From contig CALCHQ010000048.1 of assembly GCA_937901085.1 (NCBI GenBank), positions 1-58,111 of the forward strand: 58,111 bases of DNA, written 5' to 3'. Every line of letters begins with the position of its first letter. Position 1 is the stretch's first letter. Positions 43,220 through 51,321 of the stretch are shown here, piece after piece. Below the pieces are notes generated by a model. It was not told the DNA's origin. It was given only the letters and a program-made list of their open reading frames with translations, and did not search any database. The translations under genes were made by a program, and so were the position numbers. This DNA is from an uncultured Verrucomicrobiales bacterium (GTDB lineage Bacteria; Verrucomicrobiota; Verrucomicrobiia; Verrucomicrobiales; Akkermansiaceae).

Positions 43220-46200
43220 CTACATGCATTGCAGCAGGCGGAGTGTTTCGCTGAGTTTGTCGGCCGCCTTGATTTTCTGCAGGCGCGGGAAACGCTTGTT
43301 CTCCAGAATATAGTCGTTGTTGCGGGTGAGCATGAGTTTCTGCCCGCTGATTTCCACCTGGGAAATGTTGCGCCGCGTGGCCAGGATGCGGATTTTGTGT
43401 ACGGTGAGCAGGTGGCTCACTTCGCGGGGCAGGGAGCCGAAGCGGTCGCGCCATTGGCGCTCCAGGTCATCCACATCGTCGGTGGTGCAGGCGCGTGCAA
43501 GCTGGGTGTAGGCTTCCATGCGTGCCTTGGTTGCTTCCATGTAGGTAGAGGGCAGGTAGGCGCCCAGAAGCTGGTCGGCATCGGTGCGGGTGGCCATGCT
43601 GGCTTCGCTCAGGCAGATGAAATCGGCCTTGAAGGTGGCTTCGGCGCGGATGGTGGGCACTTTGCCCTGCATGCGTTCGATGGACTGGCGGAGCAGCTGG
43701 CAGTACAGCTCGAAGCCGATGGCGGCAATGTGGCCGCTCTGCTGCGTGCCGAGCAGGTTGCCAGCGCCGCGGATTTCGAGGTCGCGCATCGCGATTTTGA
43801 AGCCGCTGCCCAGTTCGGTGTACTGCTTGATGGCCGAGACCCGCTTGCGGGCGTCGCTGGTGCAGAGCGCCTGGCGGGGAAGCAGCAGGTAGGCGTAGGC
43901 CCGGTGGCCGCCGCGTCCGACGCGGCCGCGCAGCTGGTACAGATCAGCCAGACCGAAGCGGTCCGCGCGGTCGATGATGATGGTGTTGGCGTTGGGGATG
44001 TCGATGCCGCTTTCAATGATGCTGGTGGCGAGCAGCACATCGGCCTTGCCGTCCACGAAGTCGCGCATGATGAGTTCCAGTTCTCCCTTGTCCATCTGCC
44101 CGTGTCCGACGACAATGCGGGCTCTGGGTACGAGACGCTGCAACTCTTCCTTCATTTTGAGGATGCTCTGCACGCGGTTGTGCAGGAAGAAGACCTGTCC
44201 GTTGCGCGCCAGCTCTCGTTCGATGGCATCGGCAATGAGTTTCTCGTTGTAGGGGCAGACGGCGGTCTGCACCGGAAGGCGGTTGAGCGGCGGGGTTTCA
44301 ATGGTACTCATGTCGCGCGCGCCCATGAGTGCCACATAGAGGGTGCGCGGAATGGGAGTGGCGGAGAGGGTGAGCATATCCACCATGCGGAACATGCGCT
44401 TGAACTGCTCCTTGTGTCGCACGCCGAAGCGCTGTTCCTCATCGATGACGGCCAGCCCCAGATTCTTGAAGCTGACATCTTTTGAGATAACGCGGTGGGT
44501 GCCGATGACGATATCCACCGAGCCATCGGCAATGCCGGCCACGATTTCCTTGATTTTCTTCGCCGGGGTAAAGCGGCTCATCAGCTCGATGCGCACCGGG
44601 TATTCGCTCATGCGGGCGCGGAACGTGCGGTAGTGCTGCGCGGCCAGTACCGTGGTGGGGGCAAGGATGGCTGCCTGCCGCCCGCCGGTCACGCATTTGA
44701 AGGCCGCGCGGATGGCTACCTCGGTCTTGCCGAAGCCTACGTCGCCGCAGATGAGGCGGTCCATGGGGCGTCCGCTTTCCATATCGGCCTTGGTCTGGGA
44801 GATGGCGCGCAGCTGGTCGGGTGTTTCGCGGTAGGGGAAGCTGGATTCAAACTGCCACATCCAGCCTGAATCGGCCGGGTGGGCATAGCCAGTATTGCTT
44901 TCGCGCTCGGCCTGTACCTCCAGCAGCTGGGCGGCGTAGTCCTGCACGGCTTTTTCGGCTGCCTGGCAGGCGCGCCTCCAGCGGGCATCGCCCAGCCGGC
45001 TCAATTCCGGGGTCTTGGCACCCAGCCCTACATATTTGGAGACGAGGTGGCTCTGCTGCAGCGGAATACGCAGCAGCACACCATCGGCATACTTGATGTG
45101 GATTTCTTCTTCTCCGCTTTGTTCTTCGCGTACAATACCCACGAAGCGGCCAAGACCGTGTGAGGCGTGGATGACGAAATCGCCCTCCTCGATTTCACGC
45201 AGAGGGGCCTGGGCACGCTCTCGGCGCAGGCGGTCGGTGCGGTCATCCTGCTTGCGGCTCCGGGGGGTGGTGTAGCGGCCGAAGATTTCGGCGGCAGAGA
45301 GAACGGCCAGCCTGGCACCTGGAATGGTGAAGCCCAGGGGCAGGTCGCCATCGCGGCTCTGCACGCCGGACCAGGCATCGTCCTCGCCGCAGATTTCCTC
45401 GAAGCGGTTTTTCTCTCCTTCGTGCGGGAAGAACATGACCACGCGCCACTTCTGCTCGCGCCACTTGCGTAACTCCATGCCGGCCAGTTGGCGGCGGGCT
45501 TCCTGCATCACAAAATCGCCCGTTTCAAAACTGCCCAGTGGTGTGCCGAAAATGGCGGTTTTGTCCCCGTCGTTCACGCTGTCAATATCCGGCAGCACCT
45601 CCTCGCGGTCGGGCGGCAGTTCAAATACCAGCACATGCCCGGACACCCCGCACCCCGGCAGACTCACCACCCAGTCATCCTTGGTAATCCACTCTGCCAG
45701 CGGTTTGTCTGCGGGCGGTTCATCCAGCACGAGGTCTGCGCTTTCAAGCTTCTTGAAGGAAAGCTGGGAGTCGATATCAAACGCGCGGATGCTTTCCACC
45801 TCATCACCAAAGAATTCAATGCGCAGCGGCCATGCTGATTGCAGAGGGAAAACATCCAGAATGCCGCCGCGCAGACTCCATTCGCCGCGCCCTGTCACCA
45901 TTTCAACCCGTTCGAACTCGTGGTCGAGCAGGGCGGTGCATACATCATCCAGCGGGTATTCTGCCGCTACGTTCAGGGTGAGGGTGAAACCCGCACCTGC
46001 CGAAAAGCTGGGGGCAGGCTGCTGCAGGGCGGCTGCCGTCACAAGCACCGCCTGTGTTTCCCCTGGCGGGCCGGAGATAGCGCGCAGGGCATCCAGGCGT
46101 TCTGCGGCTAAATCGGGGTCGGAAATGCCGTTGTTGATGTGGATTTCCTGCTCCGGCACAAAGACGGCCTGCGGTGCCTGCCAGAGCGGCCACTCAGCGG

Positions 46201-46423
46201 CCAGGCGTTCCTGCACCGGCAGGGCATCGGCCACGACCCACACGCGGCGGGGTACATCGGATGCGGCGGCCACCATGGCGGAGACAAAGGAATAGGCTGC
46301 CGGACTCACTCGTTCCAGAACAAGCGGTTCGTCGTACGAGGCTTCACGGCGCAACCGCTCCAGTTCCCCGGCAAAGGCAGGGGATTGGGCAGCAATCTCT
46401 GTGAGCGGCTTAGCCACGTGCAT
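43220..46423 (-). CDS. mfd: Transcription-repair coupling factor
   Basis: A 1067-residue ATP-dependent translocase that removes RNA polymerase stalled at DNA damage and recruits UvrA. The N-terminal UvrB-like part contains EYPLDDVCTALLDHEFERVE and WSLRGGILDVFP. The RNA-polymerase-interacting domain starts at EEGDFVIHASHGLGRFVGI. The RecG-like motor has Walker A GDVGFGKTEVAIRAAFKC, DEEQRFGVRHKEQ, SATPIPRTLYVALMG, and QLRGRVGRGGHRAYAYLL. The last 120 residues are the D7 domain. Length is slightly below the usual 1150. The start is not settled: the promoter's -10 box ends two bases before the ATG at 46423, so a GTG at 46417 may be the real, leaderless start. Confidence 0.94.
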   Translation of the reverse strand: MHVAKPLTEIAAQSPAFAGELERLRREASYDEPLVLERVSPAAYSFVSAMVAAASDVPRRVWVVADALPVQERLAAEWPLWQAPQAVFVPEQEIHINNGISDPDLAAERLDALRAISGPPGETQAVLVTAAALQQPAPSFSAGAGFTLTLNVAAEYPLDDVCTALLDHEFERVEMVTGRGEWSLRGGILDVFPLQSAWPLRIEFFGDEVESIRAFDIDSQLSFKKLESADLVLDEPPADKPLAEWITKDDWVVSLPGCGVSGHVLVFELPPDREEVLPDIDSVNDGDKTAIFGTPLGSFETGDFVMQEARRQLAGMELRKWREQKWRVVMFFPHEGEKNRFEEICGEDDAWSGVQSRDGDLPLGFTIPGARLAVLSAAEIFGRYTTPRSRKQDDRTDRLRRERAQAPLREIEEGDFVIHASHGLGRFVGIVREEQSGEEEIHIKYADGVLLRIPLQQSHLVSKYVGLGAKTPELSRLGDARWRRACQAAEKAVQDYAAQLLEVQAERESNTGYAHPADSGWMWQFESSFPYRETPDQLRAISQTKADMESGRPMDRLICGDVGFGKTEVAIRAAFKCVTGGRQAAILAPTTVLAAQHYRTFRARMSEYPVRIELMSRFTPAKKIKEIVAGIADGSVDIVIGTHRVISKDVSFKNLGLAVIDEEQRFGVRHKEQFKRMFRMVDMLTLSATPIPRTLYVALMGARDMSTIETPPLNRLPVQTAVCPYNEKLIADAIERELARNGQVFFLHNRVQSILKMKEELQRLVPRARIVVGHGQMDKGELELIMRDFVDGKADVLLATSIIESGIDIPNANTIIIDRADRFGLADLYQLRGRVGRGGHRAYAYLLLPRQALCTSDARKRVSAIKQYTELGSGFKIAMRDLEIRGAGNLLGTQQSGHIAAIGFELYCQLLRQSIERMQGKVPTIRAEATFKADFICLSEASMATRTDADQLLGAYLPSTYMEATKARMEAYTQLARACTTDDVDDLERQWRDRFGSLPREVSHLLTVHKIRILATRRNISQVEISGQKLMLTRNNDYILENKRFPRLQKIKAADKLSETLRLLQCM

Positions 46424-46425
46424 TC

Positions 46426-46454
46426 ATGGTATCAGCATGCTCGTCCGTTGTCAA
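46426..46454 (-). promoter_or_regulatory. Candidate promoter of mfd
   Basis: TTGACA (46454-46449), 17-base spacer, TACCAT (46431-46426). Its position conflicts with the ATG at 46423. Confidence 0.4.
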
Positions 46455-46462
46455 ATAAAAGC

Positions 46463-46491
46463 TTGCCAAGTCCGGGGTCGGGTGGTAGGAT
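46463..46491 (+). promoter_or_regulatory. Promoter of tRNA-Arg
   Basis: TTGCCA (46463-46468), 17-base spacer, TAGGAT (46486-46491), 14 bases before the tRNA. Confidence 0.6.
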
Positions 46492-46505
46492 AGGCGCACC
46501 TTACT

Positions 46506-46579
46506 GCTCCGGTAGCTCAGTTGGATAGAGCACGAGCCTTCTAAGCTTGGGGTCCCGCGTTCGAGCCGCGGCCGGAGCG
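46506..46579 (+). tRNA. tRNA-Arg (anticodon TCT)
   Basis: Complete cloverleaf of 74 bases: acceptor GCTCCGG / CCGGAGC plus discriminator G, D arm GCTC-AGTTGGATA-GAGC, anticodon arm CGAGC-CTTCTAA-GCTTG with anticodon TCT reading AGA, and T arm with GTTCGAG. CCA is not encoded. A hairpin with T-run follows at 46586. Confidence 0.95.
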
Positions 46580-46585
46580 GAATAT

Positions 46586-46617
46586 GGGCCTGTACATGAG
46601 AATGTGCAGGCCCTTTT
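46586..46617 (+). terminator. Terminator of tRNA-Arg
   Basis: GGGCCTGTACAT / ATGTGCAGGCCC with a GAGA loop (one wobble pair), then TTTT. Confidence 0.8.
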
Positions 46618-46697
46618 CAATTCAGTCCTGAATACCGGGGCAGGCCCAACTTTTGTGGGATGGTGATCTTGCCGCCGACGGGGAGCTGTAATATCAT
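46617..46697 (-). pseudogene. Possible AbrB-like fragment beside tRNA-Arg
   Basis: A 26-codon minus-strand frame reads MILQLPVGGKITIPQKLGLP and six more residues. GGKITIPQKLGL resembles the N-terminal swapped-hairpin motif of AbrB/SpoVT antitoxins, but the rest of a domain is missing. It could be a remnant left next to a tRNA gene, or chance. Confidence 0.2.
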
Positions 46698-46718
46698 CTT
46701 GAATTGCTGAATGGTATA

Positions 46719-46757
46719 AGAATGCCCTGCACATCGTTGAAATGTGCAGGGCATTCT
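46719..46757. terminator. Terminator of the Gfo/Idh/MocA gene
   Basis: A perfect 16-bp stem, AGAATGCCCTGCACAT / ATGTGCAGGGCATTCT, with a seven-base loop, 26 bases after the oxidoreductase stop on the minus strand. Confidence 0.7.
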
Positions 46758-46783
46758 GCGTTTGTCTGCGCTGAAATCCGGAT

Positions 46784-48103
46784 TCAATAATTCAGCTCGC
46801 CAGCGAGTACGCGGCGTTCAAATTCCTTGATGTCGACCACCTCGCCGGTGCGGCGGGCGTGTTCCACGGCAAAAGCAATCACGTGGGAGTGGGCGCTTGC
46901 CTGGATGGGCGTGGTCATGAGCGCGGTATCCTCCACTACCCGCATGTCGTTGTACAGGTTGCTCACCAGCCCCCAGTCGCCACCGCCGTGACCGGCATAG
47001 CCTCCGGCTGCTTCTTCGATTTCCACCTTACGCATTTTCTTGGAGAAATGCTCGGTGATGGTGATTTCTCCGGGGCCGTTTTCCTTATAGAAAGCGCCGG
47101 CGCGGAGCTTGGCTCTGGTACCGTATATTTCGAGGTGGCGGCCTTCTTCGAATGCGGTCATGGTGAAGGTGCCGGTGATGCCGCCCATATAGCGCAGAAT
47201 GGCCACCAGGTGGTCAGGCTGGTCATTATCCCCGCACTGGAAAGCATCGCGCCCCCAGGGAGAGGTCTTGAGCCATTCGGTGATGTCCTCCGGTGTGGCT
47301 TCGTCCACACCGTCCATCACCATCTTGAGCCAGCGGCGGCAGGATTCATCAGTAATGTACTTGCGGGCATCCCAGGGGTCTTCGCCGATGGGGGTGGTCC
47401 AGTCGGTGCAGCGGGCGGGACGCGGTTCCGTCAGCGTTTCCTTGCGGAAGAAAGAGAGTTCGCCGAAGCTGGAGACCTGTTCGCAAGGGCGGTTGAGCAG
47501 CCAGTAGAGAATATCCATATCGTGGCAGCATTTGGCCACAATCATGGGGGTGGATTTGGAGCTGTTGCCCCAGTGGCCGCGCACGAAGGAGTGGCCGAAG
47601 TGCCAGGCACCCACGCCTTCGTTGGCGTTGAAGGTCATGATTTCGCCCAGTTCGCCGCTGCGGATGATGTTGCGGATGGTGTTGTAGAACGGGGTGTAGC
47701 GCAGCACGTGGCAGATGGCTACGCGGCGTCCCAGCTTTTCGGCCAGGTCACGCAGTTCCAGAGCTTCACGCAGCGTCTTGGCAATCGGTTTTTCCAGCAG
47801 CAGGTCATAGCCCAGTTCCAGAGCCCGCTTAGCGGGCTCGAAGTGGTAGTCATCCTGTGTGCCGATGATGGCTACATCAGCCATTTTCGGCTGGCTGAGC
47901 AATTCATCCGCGTTGGCAAAGAGACGGATGGAGCTGCGTTCCTCCTCCGGCGCGAAATCCCGTACCTGTTCGGCGCGGCAAGGCACCGGGTCTGCCGCCG
48001 CCACGATGCGGAACTTATCCGGGTATTCCATGGCCAGCTTCATGTAGGTGCGGGTGCGGGAACCGCAGCCGATGCCGACGAGTGTAATTCTACCTTTGTC
48101 CAT
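46784..48103 (-). CDS. Gfo/Idh/MocA-family NAD(P)-dependent oxidoreductase
   Basis: A 439-residue cytoplasmic dehydrogenase probably acting on a sugar or inositol derivative. The N-terminal Rossmann fold starts RITLVGIGCGSRTRTYMKLA (the glycine-rich loop), with DVAIIGTQDDYHFEPAKRAL and the EKPIAKTL lysine motif; the C-terminal half is the family's alpha/beta domain (HDMDILYWLLNRP). Glycosidases of family GH109 share this fold, but no Tat signal or other GH109-specific feature is seen. The start at 48103 is fixed by the promoter, whose -10 box overlaps the next ATG upstream (48124). It stands alone between terminators. Confidence 0.85.
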   Translation of the reverse strand: MDKGRITLVGIGCGSRTRTYMKLAMEYPDKFRIVAAADPVPCRAEQVRDFAPEEERSSIRLFANADELLSQPKMADVAIIGTQDDYHFEPAKRALELGYDLLLEKPIAKTLREALELRDLAEKLGRRVAICHVLRYTPFYNTIRNIIRSGELGEIMTFNANEGVGAWHFGHSFVRGHWGNSSKSTPMIVAKCCHDMDILYWLLNRPCEQVSSFGELSFFRKETLTEPRPARCTDWTTPIGEDPWDARKYITDESCRRWLKMVMDGVDEATPEDITEWLKTSPWGRDAFQCGDNDQPDHLVAILRYMGGITGTFTMTAFEEGRHLEIYGTRAKLRAGAFYKENGPGEITITEHFSKKMRKVEIEEAAGGYAGHGGGDWGLVSNLYNDMRVVEDTALMTTPIQASAHSHVIAFAVEHARRTGEVVDIKEFERRVLAGELNY

Positions 48104-48122
48104 AATGTGTGTGTCTGCGCTC

Positions 48123-48151
48123 ATTTTACGCTGCCGGACTGCGACATGCAA
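48123..48151 (-). promoter_or_regulatory. Promoter of the Gfo/Idh/MocA gene
   Basis: TTGCAT (48151-48146), 17-base spacer, TAAAAT (48128-48123). Confidence 0.6.
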
Positions 48152-48154
48152 GAC

Positions 48155-48189
48155 CAAAAAGAGCCCTGCACGTGTCAGTGTGCAGGGCT
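48155..48189 (-). terminator. Terminator of the small membrane-protein gene
   Basis: AGCCCTGCAC / GTGCAGGGCT (48162-48171 / 48180-48189); on the minus strand it is followed by CTTTTTGG. Confidence 0.75.
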
Positions 48190-48202
48190 TGAGAAGGGAG
48201 AT

Positions 48203-48412
48203 TCAGGGAGTGTCATTGCCTTTGCCGCAGCGGAGCTTGCCGTTGCTGCGCCGCAATTCGTTAATCCATAGGATGGCGAGGCCTGCTGTAAGCCCCATCA
48301 GAATAACGGCGTTGGCAGCACACATGGCGGCCTTGATGCAATGGCGGTGGTGTTTATCTGCCAGCCATTGCTCCACCTTTACCTCTGCTTCTTTGATTTG
48401 TTCTTGGTCCAT
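48203..48412 (-). CDS. Unknown small single-pass membrane protein
   Basis: A 69-residue protein: a charged helical N-terminus (MDQEQIKEAEVKVEQWLADK), one membrane span (MCAANAVILMGLTAGLAILW) and a short basic tail. No family is recognised. A clean terminator follows it, which supports it as a real gene. Small anchors of this kind often belong to envelope complexes, but no partner is encoded next to it. Confidence 0.6.
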   Translation of the reverse strand: MDQEQIKEAEVKVEQWLADKHHRHCIKAAMCAANAVILMGLTAGLAILWINELRRSNGKLRCGKGNDTP

Positions 48413-48555
48413 GCGGGTATGACTCCATCATCTGCTGCGTAAATCAAAAACCTTTAGTTTGGGGGAGATGGCGTACGATATCCCCTCCCATCACACCAGA
48501 GGAAATGGACGAAACTGAAACAGTCCCATCCGGCCAGAAAACGGTTTCATTGTCA

Positions 48556-48584
48556 TTGACTTTTGGTGGAGTATGGTCTATGAT
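48556..48584 (+). promoter_or_regulatory. Promoter of the tsaC operon
   Basis: TTGACT (48556-48561), 17-base spacer, TATGAT (48579-48584), then six bases to the ATG at 48591. The ATG at 48573 would lie inside the promoter. Confidence 0.65.
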
Positions 48585-48590
48585 GAACGC

Positions 48591-49634
48591 ATGGAGACTC
48601 GCGTGATTGAGGTAGACCCGCTGGAGGATTGCCGCAGTATTTACAAGGAAGCCGCTGCTGTGCTGGCCGAGGGCGGTCTGGTGGCCATTCCGACGGAAAC
48701 GGTGTATGGTCTGGGGGCAGATGCCTTTAACCCGGATGCCGTCGCTAAGGTGTTTGAGGTGAAGGGGCGTCCGAGTTTCGACCCGCTCATCTGCCACCTG
48801 CCGAATGGCAAGGCGTTGAAGGATATTGCCGAAGTGCCGGCCGAGCTGCAGCCGCTGGTGGATAAGCTGGTGAAGGAATTCTGGCCGGGGCCGATGACGC
48901 TGGTGCTGCCGCGTAAGGAATGCGTGCCCGATATCGTGACGAGCGGTCTTCCCACGGTGGCCTGCCGCGTGACGAGTCATGAAGTGATGCGTGCTGTATC
49001 CCGTGCGCTGGGTCGCCCGATTGCCGCGCCGAGTGCCAACCGGTTTGGCCATATCTCGCCCACGAGTGCCCCGGCGGTTCTCAAGGAACTGGGCGGCTCC
49101 ATTCCGCTGGTGCTGGATGCCGGTGCCTGCTCCGAGGGGCTGGAGAGTACGATTCTGCAGCCTTGTCTGGACGAAAAGGGCAATCCGGCTGTGCGCGTGC
49201 TGCGCGAGGGCCCGGTGACCCGCGAGAAGCTCCGCAAAATCTGCAAGGTGGTGAAGCCTGGCAAGGGGAGTGATATTGAGGCGGCCACGCCGAACGCCCC
49301 CGGCATGCTCAAGAGCCACTATGCTCCTACCAAGCCGCTCCTGCTGCACGACCCGAAGGAGGAATTCACCCCGCAGGAAGGTGTGCGCTACGGCCTGATT
49401 ACCTACCAGGGAGATTCCCCGCTGGCGGCGCAGGATTGCTGGAACGAGGTGATGCCGCTTTCTCCGGGCAGCGGGCGTCTGGCCGAGGCTGCGGTGCGTT
49501 TGTTTGCCGTGATGCGTGCCATGGATGAATGCGGGGAGGTGGATGTGATTGTGGCTGAAGAACTGCCGAAGATGGGGCTTGGTATGGCCATGATGGATCG
49601 CCTGAACCGGGCCTCTGCCCAGAGAGGAGAATAA
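48591..49634 (+). CDS. L-threonylcarbamoyladenylate synthase, Sua5 type
   Basis: A 347-residue enzyme of the TsaC/Sua5/YrdC family that makes threonylcarbamoyl-AMP for the t6A modification of tRNAs reading ANN codons. The YrdC domain shows VAIPTETVYGLGADAFN, KGRPSFDPLICHL, WPGPMTLVL, and PSANRFGHISPTSA. The linker APGMLKSHYAPTKPL leads into the C-terminal Sua5 domain (YGLITYQGDSPLAAQDCWNE), so it is the longer Sua5 form. The start at 48591 follows from the promoter and gives a leaderless mRNA. It heads an apparent operon through 53108. Confidence 0.9.
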   Translation: METRVIEVDPLEDCRSIYKEAAAVLAEGGLVAIPTETVYGLGADAFNPDAVAKVFEVKGRPSFDPLICHLPNGKALKDIAEVPAELQPLVDKLVKEFWPGPMTLVLPRKECVPDIVTSGLPTVACRVTSHEVMRAVSRALGRPIAAPSANRFGHISPTSAPAVLKELGGSIPLVLDAGACSEGLESTILQPCLDEKGNPAVRVLREGPVTREKLRKICKVVKPGKGSDIEAATPNAPGMLKSHYAPTKPLLLHDPKEEFTPQEGVRYGLITYQGDSPLAAQDCWNEVMPLSPGSGRLAEAAVRLFAVMRAMDECGEVDVIVAEELPKMGLGMAMMDRLNRASAQRGE

Positions 49635-49641
49635 TGCCCCT

Positions 49642-50136
49642 ATGAAACTTGCCCTGCAGAAACTGACTGTCGGCATTGTACTGCGCGTGGTGCATGCGGC
49701 GCTGGTGGAACTCTACCAGCTCGATACCCGCGTGCGCGATGAGTTCAACCGTATGCCGGAGGGGATGAGCTACGCCCTGCAGACGGGCTTTGATGCACCG
49801 AAGCTCTTTGTGCAGTGGAAGGACGGGCGCCTGCTCCGGCTGAAGCATCTGGATAAGCCGGTCTGCGCGCTTCGTCTCAAATCCACGGGGATTTCGTTCC
49901 GCATGTTCACGGGGCAGATGGGGCTGGCACAGGCCTATGCCCAGCATGCCTTCAGCATGCAGGGCGAGATTGCCGATGTGATGAAGCTGGCCCGCCTGGT
50001 GAATCTGGTGGAGGGGTATCTCTTCCCGAAGTTCATCACCCGTCACATTCTTACCGATATTCCGTCCTTGCAGGTGAACCCGCTGCGAGTGTATGGCCGT
50101 ATCTGCACCGGGTTTCTTACAGGTCGTTATAACTGA
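49642..50136 (+). CDS. SCP2-like lipid-binding domain protein
   Basis: A 164-residue protein that starts seven bases after the Sua5-type gene. The pattern of a short strand pair (LFVQWKDGRLLRLKH), then GQMGLAQAYAQHAFSMQGEIADVMKLARL, shown here by parts GQMGLAQAYAQ and FSMQGEIADVMKL, resembles SCP2 sterol-transfer domains, which bind fatty acyl or sterol chains in a hydrophobic tunnel. No signal peptide. The next gene begins two bases after its stop. Placement before alcohol and aldehyde dehydrogenases would suit delivery of a long-chain substrate (inference). Confidence 0.55.
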   Translation: MKLALQKLTVGIVLRVVHAALVELYQLDTRVRDEFNRMPEGMSYALQTGFDAPKLFVQWKDGRLLRLKHLDKPVCALRLKSTGISFRMFTGQMGLAQAYAQHAFSMQGEIADVMKLARLVNLVEGYLFPKFITRHILTDIPSLQVNPLRVYGRICTGFLTGRYN

Positions 50137-50138
50137 TT

Positions 50139-51320
50139 ATGAGTAAGTATTTTGAATTTCAGAATGCCGTGAAGCTTCTTTGCGGTGAGTCTGCCCTGGA
50201 ACGACTGGCCGATGAGCTGGAACATCTGGGAGCCAAAGCCCCGATGCTGCTTTCCGATGCCGTGCTGGCCAGAATCGGTACCATGCAGCTGGTGGTGGAT
50301 GCCATGGCGGCAGAGGGCTGTGTTCCCGCCTGTACCTTTACGGAGATTCCGGTGGATTCCTCGCTCCGGGTGGTGAATGAGATTGCCGCGCTGTACCGCA
50401 GCAAGGGCTGTGATGCCCTGGTGGCTGTGGGCGGCGGTTCGGTGATTGATACTGCCAAGGGCGTGCGCCTTGTGCTTTCGCAGGAGGCAGAGGATATCCT
50501 GGCCATCGGCGGGGTGGAAAATCTGGTGCGCGGTAAGTATATTCCCTTTGTGGTGGTGCCGACGACCTCAGGTACAGGTTCTGAGTGTACAGGCGTGGCC
50601 GTGATACGCAACGATGCCAACGGCGTGAAGATGGAGTTTCTCTCTCCCTTCGTGCAGCCGGATGCCGCGGTGATTGACCCCCGGATGACGGCGGGCCTGC
50701 CGCCCAAGGCAACGGCCAGCACGGGCTTTGATGCCATGGTGCATGCTATTGAGGCCTGCACCTGTCTGCAGGCGAATCCCATGAGTTCGGCCTACGGCAC
50801 GGCGGCCATCAAGCTTATCTGCGAGAATCTGGAGGAAGCCACCCGCAACGGCAGTAACAAGCAGGCCCGCTATGCCATGGCCGTGGCTTCCACTATGGCG
50901 GGGATTGCTTTCTCCAACAGCATGGTGGGTGCGGTGCATGCTATCGGCCATGCGTTGGGCGGTGTGTGCCATGTGCCGCATGCCGTGGCGATGACGATTC
51001 TGCTGCCGCATGTGATGCGCTATAATCTGGAGCGTTGCCAGGAATCCTATGCCGCGCTGCTGCCCTGGCTGGTGGGTATGGATGCCGCCATGGCCATTCC
51101 GGCCGATAAGCGCGCCGAGGCTTCCATTGAGGCGGTTGCTGCTTTGGGACGCCGCCTGAATGCGCTCTGCGGACTGCCGCTCACGCTGCGTGAGGCGGGG
51201 GTGGAAAAAGATTCCTTTGCCAAGGTGGCCGAGTTTGCTGTGAATGATGGCGCGTTGATTGTGAATCCCCGCGCTGCCGATGAATCCCAGGTCATTGAAA
51301 TCCTTAATGCCGCTTACTGA
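50139..51320 (+). CDS. Iron-containing alcohol dehydrogenase
   Basis: A 393-residue group-III dehydrogenase that interconverts an alcohol and an aldehyde with NAD(P). The nucleotide motif is LVAVGGGSVIDTAKGV; VVPTTSGTGSECTGVAVI and GFDAMVHAIEACT are family signatures. Metal ligands are expected at the Asp before PKATASTGFDAMVHAIE and the His residues in HAIGHALGG and HVPHAVAM. It lies between the SCP2-like and aldehyde dehydrogenase genes with almost no gaps. Confidence 0.9.
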   Translation: MSKYFEFQNAVKLLCGESALERLADELEHLGAKAPMLLSDAVLARIGTMQLVVDAMAAEGCVPACTFTEIPVDSSLRVVNEIAALYRSKGCDALVAVGGGSVIDTAKGVRLVLSQEAEDILAIGGVENLVRGKYIPFVVVPTTSGTGSECTGVAVIRNDANGVKMEFLSPFVQPDAAVIDPRMTAGLPPKATASTGFDAMVHAIEACTCLQANPMSSAYGTAAIKLICENLEEATRNGSNKQARYAMAVASTMAGIAFSNSMVGAVHAIGHALGGVCHVPHAVAMTILLPHVMRYNLERCQESYAALLPWLVGMDAAMAIPADKRAEASIEAVAALGRRLNALCGLPLTLREAGVEKDSFAKVAEFAVNDGALIVNPRAADESQVIEILNAAY

Positions 51321-51321
51321 T

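Noticed and set aside
46784..48103. Gfo/Idh/MocA protein as a GH109 glycosidase
   Set aside because: The fold is shared, but no Tat signal or GH109-specific motif is visible, so only the general family is called.
46586..48189. Recurring CCTGCACAT-like arms in three terminators treated as a mobile repeat
   Set aside because: The shared stretch is short and each copy is a normal terminator placed after a different gene; no flanking similarity is seen.
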